Source: Dactylosporangium sucinum | GTDB taxonomy: Bacteria; Actinomycetota; Actinomycetes; Mycobacteriales; Micromonosporaceae | Reading direction: 5' to 3' | DNA length: 64,000 nucleotides | Assembly (NCBI RefSeq): GCF_014647515.1 | Contig: NZ_BMPI01000005.1 | Span: 124,001 to 188,000, forward strand | Shown: positions 59,693 to 64,000 of the stretch, in pieces | Numbering within the stretch: position 1 is the first letter of the stretch | How the letters are laid out: each line of letters begins with the position of its first letter | Notes under the pieces: generated by a model | What the model was told of the DNA's origin: nothing | The model's database searches: none | What the model saw: only the letters and a program-made list of their open reading frames with translations | Program-made: the position numbers and the translations under genes

Positions 59693-60354
59693 TCAAGGTC
59701 CTGCTGGCCGACGACCAGGCGCTGGTCCGGGCGGGCTTCCGCGCCCTGCTCGACGCCCAGTCCGACATCGAGGTCGTCGGCGAGGCGGCCGACGGCGCCG
59801 AGGCCGTCCGGATGGCCGTGCAGACCCGGCCCGACGTGGTGCTCATGGACATCCGGATGCCGGTGCTCGACGGGCTGGAGGCCACCCGGCAGATCGCCGC
59901 CGACGCCCGCCTGGCCGACGTGCGGATCGTCATCCTGACCACGTTCGACCTCGACGAGTACGTCTTCGAGGCGCTGCGCGTCGGCGCCAGCGGCTTCCTG
60001 GTCAAGGACACCGAGCCCGTCGACCTGCTGCGCGGCGTGCGGGCCGTGGCCGGCGGCGACGCGCTCCTGTCGCCGGGCGTGACCCGGCGGCTGATCGAGG
60101 AGTTCGCCAGCCGGTCGCGCGCGCCGCTCACCCCGATGACGCTCGACGCGCTCACCGACCGCGAGCGCGAGGTGATGGCCCTGGTCGGGGCCGGACTGTC
60201 CAACGAGGACATCGCGGCCAAGCTGTTCGTCAGCCCGGCCACCGCGAAGACCCACGTGAGCCGCGCGATGATCAAGCTCGGCGCCCGCGACCGCGCCCAG
60301 CTCGTGGTCTTCGCCTACGAGGCCGGCCTGGTCCGGCCCGGCTGGCTGGGCTAG
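59689..60354 (+). CDS. NarL/LuxR-family response regulator
   Basis: 221 aa. The receiver domain has D8, D9 and the phospho-acceptor D54 (LMDIRMPVLDG), plus a Lys in FLVKDTEP. The C-terminal LuxR-type helix-turn-helix is LTDREREVMALVGAGLSNED (about residues 155-174) and following. Partner of the upstream kinase. Its end overlaps the facing glucosidase gene by 4 bp. Targets unknown. Confidence 0.92.
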   Translation: MIKVLLADDQALVRAGFRALLDAQSDIEVVGEAADGAEAVRMAVQTRPDVVLMDIRMPVLDGLEATRQIAADARLADVRIVILTTFDLDEYVFEALRVGASGFLVKDTEPVDLLRGVRAVAGGDALLSPGVTRRLIEEFASRSRAPLTPMTLDALTDREREVMALVGAGLSNEDIAAKLFVSPATAKTHVSRAMIKLGARDRAQLVVFAYEAGLVRPGWLG

Positions 60355-61781
60355 AGACCGTTGTTCGCGATGACGCTCTTGTACCAGTCGTAGCTCGCCT
60401 TGCGCGAGCGCGTCTGCGTCTCGTAGTCGACGTGGACGATGCCCCACCGCTGCGAGAACCCCTCGGCCCACTCGAAGTTGTCGAGCAGCGACCACACGTG
60501 ATAGCTCTCCAGCTTGACGCCCTCCTGGATCGCGCGGTGGGCCGCGGTCAGGTGATCCCGCAGGAACGTGATGCGGTCCTGGTCCTGGATCGCGTTGGTG
60601 GTGGGCATCCCGTTCTCGGTGATGATCAGCGGGATGTCGCCGTAGTCGCGCTTGATGCGGGTGAGCAGGTCGTAGAGGCCCTCGGGGTAGATCTCCTGCC
60701 ACGACGCCTGCGAGGTCTTGTGCTTCTTCACCCGGGCGCCCTTGGCGGTGACGTAGGCCGGGTTGTAGTACTGCACGGCCAGCAGGTCGCTGCGGGTGCC
60801 GATGACCGCCAGGTCACCGTCCTGGATCGCACCGCGCACGGGCGCGTCGGCGGCCTGGGTGGCCAGCCAGTCCTGCGGGTAGCTGCCCTGCAGCACCGGG
60901 TCGAGCCAGCGGCGGTTCTCCTCGGCGTCGGCCGCGGTCGCGTGCTTGCGGGCCGCCGCCGAGTCGTCGGCCGGATACGCCGGGGACAGGTTGAGCGCGG
61001 CGCCGATCCGCCCCTTCGCGCCGGTGGCCCGGTAGGCCTGCACGGCCAGCCCGTGCGCGAGCAGCAGATGGTGCCCGGCGACGTTGCCGATGCGCCGGTC
61101 GCGCTTGCCCGGCGCGTGGATGCCCGACGTGTAGCCGGCGTCGACCACGGTCTTCGGCTCGTTGAGCGTGAGCCAGGTCGGCACCTTGTCGCCGAACGAG
61201 TAGAACATCGTCGACGCGTACTCCGCGAACCACTTCGCGCAGTCGCGGTGCTCCCAGCCGCCCTGCTCCTGCAGCGCCTGCGGGGTGTCCCAGTGGAACA
61301 GCGTGGCGACCGGCGCGATCCCGCGGGCGACCAGCCCGTCGACGAGCTTGTGGTAGAAGTCGATGCCCTTGGCGTTGACGGGCCCGCGCCCGGTGGGCAG
61401 CACCCGCGACCAGGAGATCGAGAACCGGTAGGACTTCAGGCCGAGGTCCTTCATGATGTCGAGGTCCTCGTAGAAGCGGTGGTAGTGGTCGGCCGCCACG
61501 TCGCCGGTGTCGCCGCCCTTCGTGCGGCCCTTCTGGTGGCTGAAGACGTCCCACACCGACGGCCCGCGGCCGTCCTCGGTCGCCGCGCCCTCGATCTGGT
61601 ACGCCGACGTCGCGGCGCCCCACCCGAACCCCTTCGGGAACGCCCGCGCGGGCGGGCTCGCCGCAGCGCCGGTTGTGGCGTCGGCCGGGCTCGCCTTCGC
61701 CTGCGGCGGGGCGTCGTCGGACCCGCAGCCGGCGCTGACCGCACCGGCGGCGGCCAGGGTGAGCAGGTGACGCCGTCGCAT
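60351..61781 (-). CDS. Exported GH1 beta-glucosidase, lipoprotein-like
   Basis: 476 aa. Glycoside hydrolase family 1: FPKGFGWGAATSAYQIEGA opens the barrel, the acid/base Glu is in TLNEP and the nucleophile Glu in ITENGMP. Unlike most bacterial GH1 enzymes it carries an N-terminal export signal: MRRRHLLTLAAAGAVSAGC, with a twin-Arg start and C19 as a likely lipid-modified cysteine. It should work at the cell surface on cellobiose or aryl glucosides. TACGGT 7 bases before ATG 61781 (61789-61794, minus strand) suggests a leaderless start. Confidence 0.9.
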   Translation of the reverse strand: MRRRHLLTLAAAGAVSAGCGSDDAPPQAKASPADATTGAAASPPARAFPKGFGWGAATSAYQIEGAATEDGRGPSVWDVFSHQKGRTKGGDTGDVAADHYHRFYEDLDIMKDLGLKSYRFSISWSRVLPTGRGPVNAKGIDFYHKLVDGLVARGIAPVATLFHWDTPQALQEQGGWEHRDCAKWFAEYASTMFYSFGDKVPTWLTLNEPKTVVDAGYTSGIHAPGKRDRRIGNVAGHHLLLAHGLAVQAYRATGAKGRIGAALNLSPAYPADDSAAARKHATAADAEENRRWLDPVLQGSYPQDWLATQAADAPVRGAIQDGDLAVIGTRSDLLAVQYYNPAYVTAKGARVKKHKTSQASWQEIYPEGLYDLLTRIKRDYGDIPLIITENGMPTTNAIQDQDRITFLRDHLTAAHRAIQEGVKLESYHVWSLLDNFEWAEGFSQRWGIVHVDYETQTRSRKASYDWYKSVIANNGL

Positions 61782-61833
61782 GCGGGAAACCGTAGCCTGA
61801 CGGCGCCAGCGGCAAGCAGAGCGGTGCCTTGTC

Positions 61834-61870
61834 AAACAAAACGGCCGCCCCCTGGAGCGGGAGCGACCGT
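61834..61870 (-). terminator. Rho-independent terminator after the 68-aa gene
   Basis: On the minus strand a 12-bp stem with two G-U wobbles (61841-61870) and a 6-nt loop is followed by TTTTGTTT. It separates the 68-aa gene from the glucosidase gene, which reads in the same direction. Confidence 0.85.
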
Positions 61871-61886
61871 CCGTAACGCAGGGTGA

Positions 61887-62093
61887 TCAGTCGGCCAGCG
61901 CGACGATGCCCTGCGCCCAGCGGAAGTACTTGTTCGTGCCCAGGTCACGCACGGTCTTGATGTTGAACGCAGCGGCGAGCTTCTCGGCGTCGCCCTCGGA
62001 CACGCCGGCGATCGCGGTGACGGGGGCGTCGGCGAGCTCCTGCGCGCTCTTGCCTTCCCACTCCTTCATGAGCTTCTTTTCCAGACCAAGCAT
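61887..62093 (-). CDS. Small helix-hairpin-helix-like protein
   Basis: 68 aa. VTAIAGVSEGDAEKLAAAFN, then IKTVRDLG, has the two-helix-plus-hairpin spacing of HhH/SAM-like domains that bind DNA or proteins. The N-terminus MLGLEKKLMKEWEGK is a charged helix. AAGGAG is 6-7 bases before ATG 62093. It has its own terminator, so it is a monocistronic unit. Function unknown; such proteins are often DNA-binding or structural. Confidence 0.75.
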   Translation of the reverse strand: MLGLEKKLMKEWEGKSAQELADAPVTAIAGVSEGDAEKLAAAFNIKTVRDLGTNKYFRWAQGIVALAD

Positions 62094-62225
62094 GTTGTGC
62101 TCCTTCTCTCAATGGAAACCCGCGCCAGGCTACGTCGCTCTCTTCCCGGGCGCAAAGGGAGCCGGTTCCGTTCTGCTTGCCACACGGCCGACTCCCTGGA
62201 GATGATCGGGGAGTGGCCGGTCCGT

Positions 62226-62295
62226 AGCGAAGCGGAGGGGCCGGCCACCATAGGCGCAGACACCGAGGTCAAGGCGCCCGGAGCGAAGCGGAGGG
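62226..62295 (+). repeat. Two copies of AGCGAAGCGGAGGG
   Basis: Copies at 62226-62239 and 62282-62295. The first lies in the loop of a hairpin with GTGGCCGG-type arms (62212-62249). The second includes the GGAGG ribosome site of the next gene. Confidence 0.6.
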
Positions 62296-62298
62296 TGC

Positions 62299-63285
62299 AT
62301 GACCGGCCAATGGGGGCTGACGGTGCCGCTTGCTGGCGTGCCGCTGCCCGATCACGCAGCGTTGCTCGCCCAGCTTCCCTCGTTGGGATACACCGACGTG
62401 TGGACCTCCGAGGTCTCCGGGACCGACGCGTTCACGCCCCTCACGCTGGCTTCTGTCTGGTCTCCGACGTTACGCCTCGGCACGGCGATCGTCCCCGTTT
62501 TCACCCGCGGGCCGGGCCTGCTCGCCATGCAGGCGGCCGCCCTCGCCGAGGTCGCGCCCGGGCGGTTCGCGTTCGGCATCGGCGCGTCCTCGCCGGTCGT
62601 CGTCGGGGACTGGAACGCCGTGCCGTTCGACCGGCCCTTCGAGCGCAGCCGGGACGTGCTGCGCTTCCTGCGCCAGGCGCTGGCCGGCGAACTGGTCGAC
62701 GGGGCGTTCGAGACGTTCACCGTCCGGCGGTTCCGGTTGGAACGGGCTCCGGCGGTACCGCCGAAACTCCTGCTCGCGGGTCTGCGTGCCCGGATGCTCC
62801 GGCTCGCCGCCGCCGAGGCGGACGGGGCCATCCTCAACTGGCTGTCGGCCGGCGACGTGGCGACCGCGCGGGCCGAACTGTCCGGCGCGCCCGACGGCTT
62901 CGAGGTCGCGGCCCGGATCTTCGTGTGCCCGACCGCCGACCCGGCCGAGGCGCGGGAGACCGGCCGCCGGCTCATCGCCGCGTATCTCACCGTGCCCGCC
63001 TACGCCGCCTTCCACCGCTGGCTGGGGCGCGGCGAGGTGCTGAAGCCGATGTGGGACGCGTGGGCCGCCGGCGACCGCAAGGGCGCGGTCCGGGCCATCC
63101 CCGACGAGGTGGTCGACGACCTGATCGTCCACGGCTCGCCCGACGCGTGCCGCGAGCACGTGCGCCGCTATGCCGAGGCGGGCGTGACCACGCCGGTCAT
63201 CGCCCTGCTGCCGACGCGGGAGCTGACCGCGGGCGGCGCCCCGGCGCTGCTCGACACCCTGCGCGCGCTGGGGGGCCGGTCGTGA
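62299..63285 (+). CDS. LLM-class flavin/F420-dependent oxidoreductase
   Basis: 328 aa luciferase-like monooxygenase fold. VPVFTRGPGLLAMQAAALAEVAPGRF and FGIGASSPVVVGDWN are conserved in the F420-dependent subgroup common in actinobacteria. Likely oxidises or reduces an alcohol or activated alkene using F420; substrate unknown. GGAGG is 4 bases before ATG 62299. Its stop overlaps the SDR start by 4 bp, so they act together. Confidence 0.88.
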   Translation: MTGQWGLTVPLAGVPLPDHAALLAQLPSLGYTDVWTSEVSGTDAFTPLTLASVWSPTLRLGTAIVPVFTRGPGLLAMQAAALAEVAPGRFAFGIGASSPVVVGDWNAVPFDRPFERSRDVLRFLRQALAGELVDGAFETFTVRRFRLERAPAVPPKLLLAGLRARMLRLAAAEADGAILNWLSAGDVATARAELSGAPDGFEVAARIFVCPTADPAEARETGRRLIAAYLTVPAYAAFHRWLGRGEVLKPMWDAWAAGDRKGAVRAIPDEVVDDLIVHGSPDACREHVRRYAEAGVTTPVIALLPTRELTAGGAPALLDTLRALGGRS

Positions 63286-64000
63286 ACCTCGAGGGATCGG
63301 TCGTCGTCGTCACCGGCGCCGCCGGCGGCATCGGGGCCGGGCTGGCCCGGCGGTTCGCCGCCGAGGGGGCCGCCGCCCTGGTCCTGGCCGACCTCGACGG
63401 CGACGCCGCGGCCGGGCTGGCCGCCACGCTGGCCGCCTCGGCGGACGTCGAGGCGTTCGGCGTCGCCTGCGACGTCACCAGCGAGGAGCAGATCGCCGAG
63501 CTGGTCGGCGAGACGCTGTCGCGGTACGACCACATCGACCTCTTCTGCGCCAACGCCGGCATCACCACCGGCCTCGGCCTGGAGGCGTCCGCCGAGGTGT
63601 GGGAGCGGGCCTGGGCGATCAACGTGCAGGCGCACATCCACTCGGCCCGGGCCGTCCTGCCGTCGATGCTGGAGCGCGGCGCCGGCTACCTGCTGCACAC
63701 GTGCTCGGCCGCCGGCCTGCTCACCTCGGTCGGCGACGCGCCCTACGCGGTGACCAAGCACGCGGCCGTCGCGTTCGCCGAGTGGCTGGCGATCACCTAC
63801 GGCGACCGCGGCATCCGGGTCAGCGCCCTGTGCCCGCAGGGCGTCGACACGCCGATGCTCCGCGACGGGCTGGCCGCCGGGCACATCGGCGCGAAGGTCA
63901 CCGCGGCCGGCGGAGCCGTGCTCACCCCGGAGCAGATCGCCGACGCGGTGGTCGAGGGGCTGGCCGCCGAGCGGTTCCTCATCCTGCCGCACCCCGAGGT
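63282..64000 (+). CDS. Short-chain dehydrogenase, cut by the window end
   Basis: At least 239 aa; no stop before the window edge. The cofactor loop is TGAAGGIG (residues 11-18), followed by NAGIT, the catalytic Ser of TCSAAG, and Y155-x-x-x-K159 (YAVTK), a complete SDR active site. GTG 63282 overlaps the LLM stop by 4 bp. Probably a NAD(P)-dependent alcohol dehydrogenase working with the LLM enzyme. Confidence 0.88.
   Translation, partial: MNLEGSVVVVTGAAGGIGAGLARRFAAEGAAALVLADLDGDAAAGLAATLAASADVEAFGVACDVTSEEQIAELVGETLSRYDHIDLFCANAGITTGLGLEASAEVWERAWAINVQAHIHSARAVLPSMLERGAGYLLHTCSAAGLLTSVGDAPYAVTKHAAVAFAEWLAITYGDRGIRVSALCPQGVDTPMLRDGLAAGHIGAKVTAAGGAVLTPEQIADAVVEGLAAERFLILPHPE

Overview
The window is very GC-rich, densely coded DNA with many GTG starts and frequent 1-4 bp stop/start overlaps, typical of a filamentous actinomycete. 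Gene content fits best with a Micromonosporaceae-type genome (Actinoplanes, Micromonospora and relatives): a fabG-inhA-hemH block, DUF3097 and DUF1707 proteins, a trmB-DUF3516 helicase pair, an Ngc-type sugar importer without its own ATPase, and a Mo-hydroxylase (cox-like) cluster. The family assignment is inference from gene content. No rRNA, tRNA, CRISPR array, prophage, IS transposase or secondary-metabolite cluster was seen.

Layout. 1-2.5 kb: end of an ATPase gene, a PfkB sugar kinase and a membrane protein. 2.5-6.2 kb: metE plus a cupin gene, divergent from a LysR regulator. 6.2-9.4 kb: trmB and a DExH helicase. 9.4-13.3 kb: a hydrolase divergent from a TetR regulator and a large-subunit catalase, with six 13-bp tandem units in the shared control region. 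13.3-18 kb: a metallo-hydrolase/thioesterase pair, a sirtuin, and a minus-strand operon of a 69-aa zinc protein and two YdbS/YdbT-like PH-domain membrane proteins. 18-21 kb: MoxR-DUF58-VWA. 21-25 kb: a 27-aa membrane microprotein, fabG, inhA/fabI, hemH and a HAD phosphatase. 24.7-25.4 kb: a gene-free repeat island. 25.4-35.4 kb: DUF3097, a serine hydrolase, NfeD-SPFH, an RNA methyltransferase, a PucR regulator, a secreted coiled-coil protein and a class III aminotransferase. 35.7-40.8 kb: an RpiR regulator, a UPF0309 SIS protein and an NgcEFG-like importer. 40.9-43.7 kb: a family A polymerase, a Nudix enzyme and a MocA-like nucleotidyltransferase that appears to start at CTG. 44.1-53.1 kb: a cox-like cluster (D-E-F accessory genes, an orphan histidine kinase, then S-L-M-G) whose large subunit carries the form II active-site motif. 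53.2-58.2 kb: minus-strand hydrolases and membrane proteins. 58.4-64 kb: a two-component pair, a lipoprotein beta-glucosidase, a 68-aa protein, and an LLM oxidoreductase with an SDR that runs off the end.

Two themes cut across the window. First, about twenty genes have a TAnnnT-like hexamer 6-9 bases upstream of the start codon and usually no Shine-Dalgarno sequence, which points to widespread leaderless transcription and helps choose starts. Second, the gaps hold long near-perfect palindromes. One 80-bp family occurs three times, always just after a stop codon; its outer arms differ between copies but stay paired. Two further unrelated palindromes (25.0 and 34.0 kb) and a composite tandem repeat occur in gene-free stretches. 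These palindromes and the CTG start are the least conventional parts of the window.
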